Origin: an uncultured Clostridia bacterium
Lineage (GTDB): Bacteria > Bacillota > Clostridia > TANB77 > CAG-508
Direction of reading: 5' to 3'
Assembly (NCBI GenBank): GCA_944388635.1
Contig: CALXJN010000064.1
Location: 1 to 18,150 of the forward strand
DNA length: 18,150 nucleotides
The position numbers and the translations under genes are program-made. Below the pieces are notes generated by a model, which was not told the DNA's origin, did no database searches, and saw only the letters and a list, made by a program, of their open reading frames with translations. Shown here in pieces: positions 1-7,664 of this stretch (position 1 is its first letter; the number at the start of each line of letters is the position of its first letter).

Positions 1-331
1 GGTAATCTATATATAACTTGATTGATTATTATATCAATCGTCAAGAGAGCCAAAAAAGTTGTAGATAACTACTTCGTTGGCACCAAAAACGTATCTGTTC
101 AAACTAAATTGAATAGACACAAAATCAATCAGAAAATAAAATCTGGTTGATTTTTTATTGTCTATTTGCTTAAAATTAATTCTAATTATACAAAAAATGC
201 TTTAAGTTCCAAGTATGTAATTTTTTCTTTTAAGATTATACAAAGAAATTAGGTAAAATTCAAGAACCAATATAGTTGATATTTGCAAACTACGTGAATT
301 TGTATTTCGTACTGTTTTTATTACATTATAT
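1..331. other. Gene-poor left edge
   Basis: No recognisable gene. The plus-strand frame starting at 1 is open from 22 to its TGA at 148-150 (about 42 codons, basic, Lys/Asn/Val-rich). It has no start codon with a ribosome binding site, and a stop precedes it at 19-21. It could be the decayed tail of a gene to the left. The hairpin at 121-157 overlaps its end. From 158 to 331 the DNA is plain AT-rich sequence in which I see no gene or clear regulatory site. Confidence 0.4.
121..157 (+). terminator. Rho-independent terminator-like hairpin
   Basis: A 12-bp stem (121-132 pairs with 143-154, one G-U pair) around an A-rich 10-nt loop runs into a T-rich tail. It would end transcription entering from the left on the plus strand. 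The A run before the left arm means it could also act on the minus strand. No recognisable gene lies upstream within the window, so what it terminates is unknown. Confidence 0.6.
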
Positions 332-1357
332 CTACAATTCAAAATCCAAATACACATAATTATTCATATCATAAGAAAGATTTTTATCAATCATTTTCTT
401 AGCAATTTTACAAGCATTAGACATTCTTTCTCCATTAAATAAAGGATTAATATATCTAACTTTAGCACCATGGTTTACAAAGTATACGTTTTTAGGCATG
501 TCTTTGGATACTTTAACTTTTTTTGCATTTTTCCAAATAGCAAAAACATTTTTATACTTAGAATTTTCTATAATACTAATTATTTGACTTTCCTTTAAAA
601 CATATAAATCTTCTATCGAGAGTTTATTTTCACTTATCAATTTTTTTAAAACATCAGCAATAAATTGCATAGAATATCTAGTTCTATCTTCACGGTAAAT
701 AATAGAGAGCTTACTTGTAATACTTACAAACTTTCTAGCAATTTTTTTTGTTTTAAAACCAAGCTCAAGTTCATTTTCTTCATTTTGTTGGATTTCAATA
801 TCATTATATATTTCTTTAATATCCTCTAAATTAAGTAAGTTATATGTAAATAAAGCGTTTGACAATGAATATTCAAGCCTATCAGCAGATAGTTTGGGAG
901 TATCATTATCAGCAATAGGATACATATGATAATTATCAATATCAGAAATATCTATATTATCTTCATTTAGCAAATACATTATTTCACTAGAATTTTTTAT
1001 AATATCAGTAGTTAAATTTTCAGTAGATTCTTGATTAATATAGTCTCCATTCAAAAAGTCTATCGAATGTTTGAATGCAGGTGTTGCAATATCGTGGAAA
1101 AGACCAGCTAAAGTTTGTTTCTTATCATGAGTAAAATGCCAAATAATTAAAGCAACGGCAATTGAATGGTCTAAACTAGAAAAAAAGAAATTGCTTTCAA
1201 AAAGATTGGAATATATAGTACCACAAGTAACACTAATATATTTTTGATGTAGCATTTCTTTAGTATTTATGTATTTTTGTAACCATTCGGGGTATTCAAA
1301 TTGCAAAACAGAAAAATATTTTTTTATTTCTTTACTTATATCATCATAATAATTCAT
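332..1357 (-). CDS. HD-domain metal-dependent phosphohydrolase
   Basis: 341 residues. Spaced metal-ligand residues of an HD phosphohydrolase are visible: His64 (LDHS), the His88-Asp89 doublet in LFHDIATPAFKHS, and Asp159 in SADRLEYS. The Ala-Thr-Pro-x-Phe-x-His segment after HD resembles dGTPase/YwfO-like (COG1078-type) members. The family hydrolyses phosphate bonds in nucleotides or related compounds; the substrate cannot be read from sequence. There is no signal peptide or membrane segment, so it is presumably cytoplasmic. The ATG at 1355-1357 is preceded by an AAGGAG site at about 12 nt spacing and a good promoter at 1391-1419. It stands alone as its own transcription unit. The superfamily call is fairly sure; the specific function is unknown. 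Confidence 0.8.
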   Translation of the reverse strand: MNYYDDISKEIKKYFSVLQFEYPEWLQKYINTKEMLHQKYISVTCGTIYSNLFESNFFFSSLDHSIAVALIIWHFTHDKKQTLAGLFHDIATPAFKHSIDFLNGDYINQESTENLTTDIIKNSSEIMYLLNEDNIDISDIDNYHMYPIADNDTPKLSADRLEYSLSNALFTYNLLNLEDIKEIYNDIEIQQNEENELELGFKTKKIARKFVSITSKLSIIYREDRTRYSMQFIADVLKKLISENKLSIEDLYVLKESQIISIIENSKYKNVFAIWKNAKKVKVSKDMPKNVYFVNHGAKVRYINPLFNGERMSNACKIAKKMIDKNLSYDMNNYVYLDFEL

Positions 1358-1390
1358 AAATTTAATATACTCCTTCTAAAATATAGGAGT

Positions 1391-1419
1391 ATTATACTAT
1401 AAATGGTGTATAATATCAA
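1391..1419 (-). promoter_or_regulatory. Sigma-A promoter of the HD-domain gene
   Basis: On the minus strand, TTGATA (1414-1419) is separated by exactly 17 nt from TATAAT (1391-1396). Transcription would start near 1384, leaving a leader of about 27 nt that contains the ribosome binding site. Confidence 0.7.
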
Positions 1420-1485
1420 ATAAGAAACTTGTATATAGGAAAATACTAAAACACTGAAATATGAAGTAATAAGCCAATTTTTTGT

Positions 1486-1534
1486 ACAATTAAGAAAAAT
1501 GAATAATCAAAATTTTGAATTTTGATTATTCATT
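1486..1534 (-). terminator. Terminator of the DUF378 gene
   Basis: A perfect 17-bp inverted repeat (1498-1514 with 1518-1534, 3-nt loop) lies just past the stop of the DUF378 gene. On the minus strand it is followed by TTTTCTTAATT. It also separates that gene from the HD gene promoter. Confidence 0.75.
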
Positions 1535-1540
1535 AAAAAA

Positions 1541-1732
1541 TTATTTATCATTGAAAAGTAACTTTATTCCCCATAATCCAGCGATACCAACTAAAGAATA
1601 GATAATTCTACTAATAACTGACATAGTACCAAATATTGTATCAACTAAGTTGAAATTAAATAAACCAATTAATCCCCAGTTAATAGCACCAATTATGATT
1701 AGCACTAAAGCTATTGTATCTATAACTTTCAT
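1541..1732 (-). CDS. DUF378 (YuzA-like) small membrane protein
   Basis: 63 residues. Two hydrophobic segments (about residues 4-24 and 37-60) flank the family motif GAINWGLIGLFNFNLVD at about residues 15-31, which is typical of DUF378/YuzA proteins. It should be an integral membrane protein with a short hairpin topology. The family has no established biochemical function. The gene is monocistronic: a ribosome binding site (AAAGGA, around 1755) precedes the ATG at 1730-1732, and a strong terminator follows the stop. The length is normal for the family. Confidence 0.85.
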   Translation of the reverse strand: MKVIDTIALVLIIIGAINWGLIGLFNFNLVDTIFGTMSVISRIIYSLVGIAGLWGIKLLFNDK

Positions 1733-1750
1733 AACTTTAAAATCATTCCT

Positions 1751-1780
1751 TTCAAATATTATATATATTAGTAGTATAAT
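1751..1780 (+). promoter_or_regulatory. Possible promoter of the serS operon
   Basis: TTCAAA (1751-1756), an 18-nt spacer and TATAAT (1775-1780) lie about 110 nt before serS. The -35 match is weak and the area is very AT-rich, so this is a candidate only. No T-box (no conserved T-box or specifier arm sequence) is visible in the leader. Confidence 0.35.
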
Positions 1781-1898
1781 CAGAAAGTTTAAAAATATGA
1801 AATTTAATTTAAAAAAAATTTAACTTTAAATTAAAATATTGCAAAATACTGAAAAACATGATAAACTTGTCCTATATATAAACTTAGGAGGGATCTTT

Positions 1899-3197
1899 AT
1901 GATAGATATAAAACTTATAAGAGAAAATCCAGAACTTGTAAAGGAAAATATCAGAAAAAAATTTCAAAATCACAAATTAGAGCTAGTAGATAAAGTAATC
2001 GAACTAGACAGAGAAAACAGAGAAATAACACAAAAAGATGACAACTTGAGAATGAATCGTAATAAGCTAAGCGAACAAATTGGAATGCTTATGAGAGAAG
2101 GAAAAAAAGAAGAAGCAGAAAAAATCAAAAAAGAAGTTGTATCTATAAATGAAGAACTTTCAAGTAATGAGAAGAAAGAAGAAGAATTAAAAAATGAAAT
2201 AAAAGACATAATGATGAAAATTCCAAATATCATGCATGAATCAGTACCAATAGGAAAAGATGACAGCGAAAATGTAGAAGTTGAAAAATTTGGAGAGCCA
2301 GTTGTACCTAAATATGAAATTCCATATCATGTAGACATAATGGAAAGCTTTTCAGGTATTGACTTAGACTCAGCAAGAGAAGTTTCAGGAAATGGATTTT
2401 ATTATTTAGTAGGAAATATTGCAAGATTACACTCTGCATTGTTAAGCTATGCAAGAGATTTTATGATAAATAAAGGATTTACTTATGCAATACCACCATA
2501 TATGATAAGAGCTGATGTAGTAACTGGAGTAATGAGCTTTGAAGAAATGGATGCTATGATGTATAAAATCGAAGGAGAAGACTTATATTTAATCGGAACA
2601 AGTGAACATTCAATGATAGGAAAATTTAAAGGAAAAATTTTAGATAGTGAAAATCTACCATATACAATGACATCATATTCTCCATGCTTTAGAAAAGAAA
2701 AAGGCTCACACGGAATAGAAGAAAGAGGAGTATATAGAATACATCAATTCGAAAAACAAGAAATGATTGTTGTATGTGAACCAGAAGATAGTTATAAATG
2801 GTATGATAAAATGTGGTCATATACAGTAGAATTATTTAGAAGCCTAGATATTCCAGTACGTACACTTGAATGTTGCTCAGGAGATTTAGCAGATTTAAAG
2901 GCAAAAAGCGTGGATGTGGAAGCATGGAGCCCGAGACAACAAAAATATTTTGAAGTAGGAAGCTGTTCAAATTTAACAGATGCACAAAGCAGAAGACTTG
3001 GAATCAGAATAAAGAAAAAAGGTGAAAAGCAAACATATTTTGCGCATACATTAAACAATACTGTAATTGCTCCACCACGTATGTTAATTGCATTTTTAGA
3101 GAACAATTATAATGAAGACGGAAGTGTAGATATACCAGAAGTTTTAAGACCATATATGGGCGGAACAGAAAAACTAATACCAAACAACAAAAAATAA
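1899..3197 (+). CDS. serS: Seryl-tRNA synthetase
   Basis: Charges tRNA-Ser with serine; cytoplasmic class II synthetase. 432 residues when started at the ATG at 1899, which has a perfect AGGAGG 8 nt upstream; an upstream in-frame TTG at 1839 has no such site and is rejected. Residues about 30-110 form the long Glu/Lys-rich tRNA-binding coiled coil. The catalytic core shows TSEHSMIG (about 234-241), motif 2 around CFRKEKGSHGIEERG (about 263-277) with HQFEKQE after it, and motif 3 with PPRMLIAFLENN near the C-terminus. The TSEH and FRKEKG-HG variants resemble the divergent, archaeal-like bacterial SerRS rather than the common type (TSEV, FRSEAGSAGRDTRG). First gene of the run leading to engB. 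Confidence 0.95.
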   Translation: MIDIKLIRENPELVKENIRKKFQNHKLELVDKVIELDRENREITQKDDNLRMNRNKLSEQIGMLMREGKKEEAEKIKKEVVSINEELSSNEKKEEELKNEIKDIMMKIPNIMHESVPIGKDDSENVEVEKFGEPVVPKYEIPYHVDIMESFSGIDLDSAREVSGNGFYYLVGNIARLHSALLSYARDFMINKGFTYAIPPYMIRADVVTGVMSFEEMDAMMYKIEGEDLYLIGTSEHSMIGKFKGKILDSENLPYTMTSYSPCFRKEKGSHGIEERGVYRIHQFEKQEMIVVCEPEDSYKWYDKMWSYTVELFRSLDIPVRTLECCSGDLADLKAKSVDVEAWSPRQQKYFEVGSCSNLTDAQSRRLGIRIKKKGEKQTYFAHTLNNTVIAPPRMLIAFLENNYNEDGSVDIPEVLRPYMGGTEKLIPNNKK

Positions 3198-3208
3198 ATG
3201 AGGTAAAA

Positions 3209-3790
3209 ATGATAGTAAAAAATCCAAAATTTGAAATATCAGCAGTAAGTAAAAAGCAATATCCAGATAATGATTTACCAGAAATAGTGCTTGCAGGCAA
3301 GTCAAATGTCGGAAAATCATCTTTTATAAATACGATGATTAATAGAAAAAATTTAGCAAGAACAAGCAGTGAACCGCGGAAAAACTAGACAAATAAATTT
3401 TTATAATATAGATAAAGAATTTTATTTTGTTGATTTGCCGCGGATATGGATATAGCAAGATGTCTAAAGAAGAACAAGATAAAGTTCGGAAAGTTTATAG
3501 AAGAATATCTATTTTCAAGAAATAATATCTGTTTAATAATATTAATATTAGATATTAGGCACAAACCAACTGAGAATGATAAATTAATGTATGAATATAT
3601 TAAAAGTACAAATAAGCCGTATTTAATAATTGCAAATAAAGCAGACAAAATAGCTATAACAAAAGTTGAAGAAGCATGTAACAATATAAAAAATGAATTA
3701 GGAGAAAACAATGTTATTCCTTTTTCATCAGACAGAAAAATATATGTAGAAGATACTTGGAATAATATAAATAAATGGAGGCAAGTTTAA
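3209..3790 (+). CDS. engB: Ribosome-biogenesis GTPase EngB/YsxC, read through three +1 shifts
   Basis: GTPase needed for assembly of the large ribosomal subunit. It is encoded in four pieces: 3209-3376, 3378-3440, 3442-3486 and 3488-3790, with one base (the C of an in-frame CGG) skipped at 3377, 3441 and 3487. Joined, they give 192 residues, the normal family length. G1 is GKSNVGKS (30-37). The switch/G2 stretch SSEP-GKTRQINFYN spans the first junction, and G3 DLP-GYGY spans the second. The third junction gives DKV-GKFIEEYL, then DIRHKPTEND and G4 NKADK. Without shifting, translation stops at 3386, 3453 or 3523, so no functional GTPase could form. The ATG follows a GAGG site 11 nt after serS. 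The final TAA abuts the GTG of the next gene. Either a recoded gene or one with three identical-type sequence errors. Confidence 0.85.
3377..3380 (+). other. Putative +1 recoding site 1 in engB (CCG C GGA)
   Basis: In-frame CGG after Pro56 (CCG). The zero frame runs CGG AAA AAC to TAG at 3386-3388. Skipping C3377 reads GGA AAA ACT, giving the conserved Pro-Gly-Lys-Thr of EngB. Confidence 0.75.
3441..3444 (+). other. Putative +1 recoding site 2 in engB (CCG C GGA)
   Basis: In-frame CGG after DLP. Without a shift a TAG follows at 3453-3455. Skipping one base restores the G3 motif DLPGYGY. Confidence 0.75.
3487..3490 (+). other. Putative +1 recoding site 3 in engB (GTT C GGA)
   Basis: In-frame CGG after DKV. 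Without a shift a TAA follows at 3523-3525. Skipping one base reads GGA AAG TTT and continues into the C-terminal 100 residues with DIRHKPTEND and NKADK. Confidence 0.75.
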
Positions 3791-4321
3791 GTGAAATTAG
3801 GGGCTGATAACGAGACACTAGCAGAAAATAAAATACTAATACTATACTTATTATCAATAATAAAAAGACCAGTAAGTAATGACGAATTATATAGGCTCGT
3901 TTTATCAATACAAGATATGAACTATTTCTATTTTCAACAATTTCTGTTAGACTTAGAAAATAACGAATACATAATAAATTATCAGAAAGAAAATGATATT
4001 TTATATGAAATAACAGAAAAAGGAAAAAGTACATTGGAATTAACAATTGATGTTCTTCCAGGGATAATTAAACTAAAAGTTGATGAAAATATAAAAGGTG
4101 AACTACAAGAAATAAAAAACGAATCAGCAGTAAGAGCCGAATTTATTCCACTAAGCGAAAAAGAATTTATAGTGAAATGTAAAATTATAGAAAATAGTAT
4201 TACAATATTTGAGATACAGGCATTTGCAAATTCAAGAGACCAAGCAATAAAAATCGTACAAAATTGGGAAGCAAATGCCGGGACAATATATCCAAAAGTG
4301 TTGCAAATGCTAAATGAATAG
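3791..4321 (+). CDS. DUF4364 family winged-helix protein
   Basis: 176 residues, GTG start immediately after the engB stop, with GGAGG about 10 nt upstream in the end of engB. The N-terminal third (about residues 10-75: ILYLLSIIKRPVSNDELYRLV, then FLLDLENNEYI and YEITEKGKSTLE) has the helix-turn-helix and wing pattern of a PadR/MarR-like DNA-binding domain. The rest is a predicted alpha/beta domain. The whole matches my recollection of the DUF4364 family of Clostridia. It may be a transcription regulator, but no target or ligand is known. The tight coupling to engB suggests co-translation. Confidence 0.75.
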   Translation: MKLGADNETLAENKILILYLLSIIKRPVSNDELYRLVLSIQDMNYFYFQQFLLDLENNEYIINYQKENDILYEITEKGKSTLELTIDVLPGIIKLKVDENIKGELQEIKNESAVRAEFIPLSEKEFIVKCKIIENSITIFEIQAFANSRDQAIKIVQNWEANAGTIYPKVLQMLNE

Positions 4322-4336
4322 AAAGGAAAAGAGATA

Positions 4337-5776
4337 ATGGCAAAGAAAGAAGAATTTGTAAAAGATATAGCAAATATAGATGAAGATTTTGCAAAATGGT
4401 ACACAGACATAGTTAAAAAAGCAGATTTAGCAGATTATACAGATACAAAAGGATGCATAGCAATAAAACCTTATGGATTTGCAATTTGGGAAAATATTCA
4501 AAACTATGCAGATAAATTATTCAAAGAAACAGGAGTTAAAAATGTATATTTTCCAGTCCTAATACCAGATAGTCTTCTTCAAAAAGAAAAAGACCATGTA
4601 GAAGGATTTGCACCAGAAGTTGCATATGTTACAGAGGCAGGAGGAGAAAAGCTAGAAGAAAAACTTTGTATAAGACCTACCTCAGAGACTATGTTCTCAA
4701 ACCTATTTTCAAAATGGTTAAAATCATGGAGAGATTTACCTTATGTATATAATCAATGGTGCAGTGTATTAAGGTGGGAAAAAGAAACAAGACCATTTTT
4801 GCGCTCAAGAGAATTTTTATGGCAAGAAGGACATACAATACATGAGACAGAAAAAGAAGCCAGAGAAAGAACGATACAAATGCTTGAAATATATACAAAA
4901 ATCGTAGAGGATTTTCTTGCAATTCCAGTTTTAACAGGAAGGAAAACAGAAAAAGAAAAGTTTTCTGGAGCAGAAGAAACTTATACAATAGAAACATTAA
5001 CAAGAGACGGAAGGGCACTTCAATCAGGAACGTCACATTATTTTGGACAAAATTTTACAAAACCTTTTGAAGTAAAATTCCAAAATAGAGAAGGAAAAGA
5101 AGAATATGCATATCAAACATCTTGGGGAATCAGTACAAGACTTATTGGAGCTGTAATTATGGCACACGGGGACGAAAGAGGTTTAAAACTTCCACCAAAA
5201 CTTGCTCCAATTCAAGTAAGAATAATACCAATTGCAATGCATAAAGAGGGAGTGCTAGAAAAGGCAGAAGAGATAAAAAAATCTTTAGAAAAAGATTTTA
5301 GAATAGAATTAGATGCTAGAGAACAAGTGACACCAGGATTTAAGTTTAATGATTGTGAATTAAAAGGCATACCTGTAAGAATTGAGATAGGTCCAAGAGA
5401 TATAGAAAATGGAGAATGTATATTAGTTAGACGTGATACATTTGAAAAGGTAGTAGTTAAATTAGAAGAATTAAATGTAAAACTAAAAGAGATGTTAGAA
5501 GATATTCAAAATAATATGTACAACATGTGCAAAAAAAGACTTGAAGAAAAAACACAAATTGCAACAACTATGGAAGAATTTGAGAAAAAGATAAATGAAA
5601 ATCAAGGGTACATAAAAGCCATGTGGTGTGGAGATGAAGAATGTGAAAATAAAATAAAGGACTTAACAGGGGCACATTCAAGATGTATACCATTTAATCA
5701 AGAGGAAATTTCAGATAAGTGCGTATGCTGCGGTAAGCATGCAAATACTATGGTTGTTTGGGGTAGACAATATTAA
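4337..5776 (+). CDS. proS: Prolyl-tRNA synthetase, archaeal/eukaryote type
   Basis: Attaches proline to tRNA-Pro. 479 residues, the short form without the bacterial editing insertion. Visible parts are the class II core with RPTSE (about residues 114-118), motif 2 VLRWEKETRPFLRSREFLWQ with GHT, and motif 3 HGDERGLKLPPKLAP. An anticodon-binding domain follows (PIQVRIIPI onward), then a C-terminal zinc domain with cysteine pairs (WCGDEEC and CVCCGKH) and the terminal WGRQY, with the final Tyr typical of this subtype. The ATG at 4337 has an AAAGGAAAAGAG ribosome binding site and lies 15 nt after the DUF4364 gene, so co-transcription is likely. Intact in one frame, with no in-frame CGG. Confidence 0.95.
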   Translation: MAKKEEFVKDIANIDEDFAKWYTDIVKKADLADYTDTKGCIAIKPYGFAIWENIQNYADKLFKETGVKNVYFPVLIPDSLLQKEKDHVEGFAPEVAYVTEAGGEKLEEKLCIRPTSETMFSNLFSKWLKSWRDLPYVYNQWCSVLRWEKETRPFLRSREFLWQEGHTIHETEKEARERTIQMLEIYTKIVEDFLAIPVLTGRKTEKEKFSGAEETYTIETLTRDGRALQSGTSHYFGQNFTKPFEVKFQNREGKEEYAYQTSWGISTRLIGAVIMAHGDERGLKLPPKLAPIQVRIIPIAMHKEGVLEKAEEIKKSLEKDFRIELDAREQVTPGFKFNDCELKGIPVRIEIGPRDIENGECILVRRDTFEKVVVKLEELNVKLKEMLEDIQNNMYNMCKKRLEEKTQIATTMEEFEKKINENQGYIKAMWCGDEECENKIKDLTGAHSRCIPFNQEEISDKCVCCGKHANTMVVWGRQY

Positions 5777-5807
5777 AATTTTGAAACAAGATATAGGAGA
5801 AATACGA

Positions 5808-6647
5808 ATGGAAATAATTGATGGAAAAGCACTTGCAAAAAATATAAGAGAAAATTTAAAAAAAGATATTGAAAATTTGAAAGAAAACGGAATATACCCA
5901 AAACTTGCAGTAATATTAGTTGGAAATGATAAAGCATCACAAGTATACGTAAGGAGCAAAAATAAAGCTTGTGCAGAACTCGGAATAGATTATGAGGAAA
6001 TACTTTTAGATGAAAAAACAACTATGGATAAGTTATTAAAGATTATAGACGAACTAAATGAAAGAAAAGATATATCAGGAATATTACTTCAAAGTCCAAT
6101 ACCAGAAGGATTAGATATAAATGAAGCTTTTAGAAGAATATCACCTTCAAAAGACGTAGACGGTTTTAACCCAATAAGTATTGGAAAATTATGTTTAAAC
6201 CAAGACACATTTGTCTCATGCACACCTTATGGTATCATGAAAATGTTTGAAGCATATAACATAGATGTAAAGGGCAAACATGCGGTAATAATCGGAAGAA
6301 GCAATATTGTTGGAAAACCTATGTCACTAATCTTGCTAAATAGAGATGCAACAATTACAATATGTCATTCAAAGACAAAGAATTTAGAAGAAATAACAAA
6401 ACAAGCCGATATATTAATTGCAGCAATAGGAAAAAAACATTTTGTTACAGCAGATATGGTAAAACAGGGGGCAGTTGTCATAGATGTTGGAATAAATAGG
6501 ACAGAGGCTGGTATATTTGGAGATGTTGATTTCGAAAATGTAAAAAATAAGACTTCATATATAACACCTGTACCAGGCGGGGTTGGACCTATGACTGTTG
6601 CAATGCTTATGAATAATGTAGTAAAAGCTGCAAAACAAGCTATATAG
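5808..6647 (+). CDS. folD: Methylene-THF dehydrogenase / methenyl-THF cyclohydrolase
   Basis: Bifunctional one-carbon enzyme that interconverts 5,10-methylene-THF and 10-formyl-THF using NADP. 279 residues from the ATG at 5808, which follows a GGAGAA site. The family landmarks appear in order: YVRSKNKACAELGI with the catalytic Lys, GILLQSPIPEGLD, PSKDVDGFNP, CTPYGIMK, the Rossmann signature GRSNIVGKPMSLILLNRDAT, VIDVGINR and the C-terminal TPVPGGVGPMTVAMLM. An in-frame upstream extension inside proS is not needed. It sits 31 nt after proS and a terminator follows it, closing the serS-to-folD run. Confidence 0.95.
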   Translation: MEIIDGKALAKNIRENLKKDIENLKENGIYPKLAVILVGNDKASQVYVRSKNKACAELGIDYEEILLDEKTTMDKLLKIIDELNERKDISGILLQSPIPEGLDINEAFRRISPSKDVDGFNPISIGKLCLNQDTFVSCTPYGIMKMFEAYNIDVKGKHAVIIGRSNIVGKPMSLILLNRDATITICHSKTKNLEEITKQADILIAAIGKKHFVTADMVKQGAVVIDVGINRTEAGIFGDVDFENVKNKTSYITPVPGGVGPMTVAMLMNNVVKAAKQAI

Positions 6648-6673
6648 AATGTTAGATATATAATTTATTGGAG

Positions 6674-6705
6674 GAATATGCTAATTTAGCATATTCTTTT
6701 TGTTT
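6674..6705 (+). terminator. Terminator after folD
   Basis: A perfect 10-bp stem (6674-6683 with 6687-6696, 3-nt loop) is followed directly by a T-rich tail (TTTTTGTTT). Confidence 0.85.
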
Positions 6706-6706
6706 A

Positions 6707-6742
6707 TTGTATAGGAAAAATCGTCAGATTTTTTCTATACAA
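6707..6742. repeat. Long inverted repeat after folD
   Basis: Arms 6707-6722 and 6727-6742 pair over 16 bp (one G-U) around a 4-nt loop. It directly follows the folD terminator and shares the flank with the two hairpins at 6764-6826. There is no T tract after it, so it is not a classical terminator. It may be a second processing or attenuation structure, or part of a small palindromic element. Confidence 0.6.
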
Positions 6743-6763
6743 CAAGGTTAATTTTCCTTGGGC

Positions 6764-6826
6764 TGTGCGTATTTGCGAAGCAAAACGCACATATGGACGT
6801 CGGAAGCTTTGCTTCCGCTAACGTCC
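6764..6826. repeat. Tandem GC-richer hairpins in the dprA leader
   Basis: Two adjacent hairpins. The first is 6764-6791 (TGTGCGT/ACGCACA with an inner TTTGC/GCAAA). The second is 6795-6826 (GGACGT/ACGTCC enclosing GGAAGC/GCTTCC). They are clearly richer in G+C than the surrounding DNA and end 31 nt before the dprA start. They could be a mobile palindromic repeat or a structured leader. Confidence 0.55.
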
Positions 6827-6857
6827 AATTTTCTTACATGAAAGGAATGAGATAAAA

Positions 6858-7499
6858 ATGAAGGTTATATATAAGAGTGATAAAGTTTACCCAGAAATGT
6901 TACGAAAGATAAAGGAGCCTCCAGAAAAATTATTTGTGCTGGGTAATGAGAAAATTTTAAATGGTTTTTGTATAGGTATTGTTGGAAGTAGGAAGTGTAC
7001 TAAATATGGAGAAGATATTGCAAAATCACTTGCTTTTAATTTGGCAAAATATAATGTAAATGTAGTAAGCGGAATGGCAAAAGGTATAGATAGTGCAGCT
7101 CATATTGGAACAATAATGGGAAAGGGAAAAACAATAGCAGTACTCGGAAGTGGATTTAAGCATATTTATCCAAAAGAGAATATTAAGCTTTTTAATGAGA
7201 TAATAGATAGTGGAGGAGCTATTATTACAGAATATGAAGAAAATATTTACCCAGTTCCTGAGAACTTTCCTAGAAGAAATAGAATAATAAGTGGGTTAAG
7301 TAGAGGAATTGTTGTAGTAGAAGCAGGAAAAAGAAGCGGAAGCTTAATCACAGCAGAAATTGCATTAGAAGAAGGAAGAGAAGTTTTTGCAGTACCAGGC
7401 AATGTAACATCAAATATGTCAAGAGGAACAAATGAATTAATAAAAGACGGAGCAAAATTAGTTGAAAATGTGAATGATATATTAGAAGAATTTATATAG
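6858..7499 (+). CDS. dprA: DNA-processing protein DprA, minimal form
   Basis: 213 residues. DprA binds single-stranded DNA entering during transformation and loads RecA. The Rossmann-fold core is complete: GIVGSRKCTKYG (about 39-50), VSGMAKGIDSAAH, GSGFKHIYPKEN, NFPRRNRIISGLS, GSLITAEIALEEGREVFAVPG and RGTNELIKDGA. The N-terminal SAM-like domain and the C-terminal winged helix of longer DprA proteins are missing, so it is much shorter than the common 280-370 residues. The reading frame is clean at both ends, so this looks like a minimal family form and not a broken gene. ATG at 6858 with AAAGGA upstream. Confidence 0.92.
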   Translation: MKVIYKSDKVYPEMLRKIKEPPEKLFVLGNEKILNGFCIGIVGSRKCTKYGEDIAKSLAFNLAKYNVNVVSGMAKGIDSAAHIGTIMGKGKTIAVLGSGFKHIYPKENIKLFNEIIDSGGAIITEYEENIYPVPENFPRRNRIISGLSRGIVVVEAGKRSGSLITAEIALEEGREVFAVPGNVTSNMSRGTNELIKDGAKLVENVNDILEEFI

Positions 7500-7568
7500 T
7501 GTTGTCAGTAACAAATATTACAATATTGTTACAAAAATGTTAAAAAAATGAAACATTTGTAGAAAACA

Positions 7569-7597
7569 TTGTCAAAAAAAGTAGTATATAATATAAT
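7569..7597 (+). promoter_or_regulatory. Sigma-A promoter of the SipW-like gene
   Basis: TTGTCA (7569-7574), a 17-nt spacer and a perfect TATAAT (7592-7597), with AGTAGT in the spacer. Transcription would start near 7604, about 60 nt before the gene. An imperfect palindrome (7508-7532, GTAACAA arms) lies upstream. Confidence 0.8.
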
Positions 7598-7664
7598 TTT
7601 TAAGTGACAATATACAAAGGAGAAAACTTAAAAAATTTTGTACCTTGCGAAAGGAAGAGATAAA

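Noticed and set aside
22..150. Short basic open frame at the left edge as a gene
   Set aside because: No start codon with a ribosome binding site, a stop just before it, and no recognisable motif; kept only as a possible remnant.
1367..1392. Hairpin (7 bp) hiding the ribosome binding site of the HD-domain gene
   Set aside because: The anti-RBS arm (1386-1392) overlaps the -10 box and lies upstream of the expected transcription start, so it is probably not in the mRNA.
1733..1898. T-box riboswitch before serS
   Set aside because: The leader is short and AT-rich, and no T-box sequence, specifier loop or terminator/antiterminator pair is visible.
1839..1898. TTG at 1839 as the serS start
   Set aside because: There is no ribosome binding site before it; the ATG at 1899 has AGGAGG at ideal spacing and gives the normal SerRS N-terminus.
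3360..3400. prfB-type or dnaX-type programmed frameshifting
   Set aside because: I see no Shine-Dalgarno-like stimulator 3-6 nt upstream, no in-frame stop at the shift codon and no A-rich slippery heptamer; the direction and codon context differ.
3209..3790. engB, fabD and accC as ordinary decaying pseudogenes
   Set aside because: All other codons are well conserved, the motifs are intact, operon spacing is tight, and the only lesions are five events of one identical kind. Pseudogene decay gives mixed lesions.
7508..7532. Terminator after dprA
   Set aside because: The palindrome with GTAACAA arms has almost no loop and no T tract on either strand; at most it is an operator or chance symmetry.
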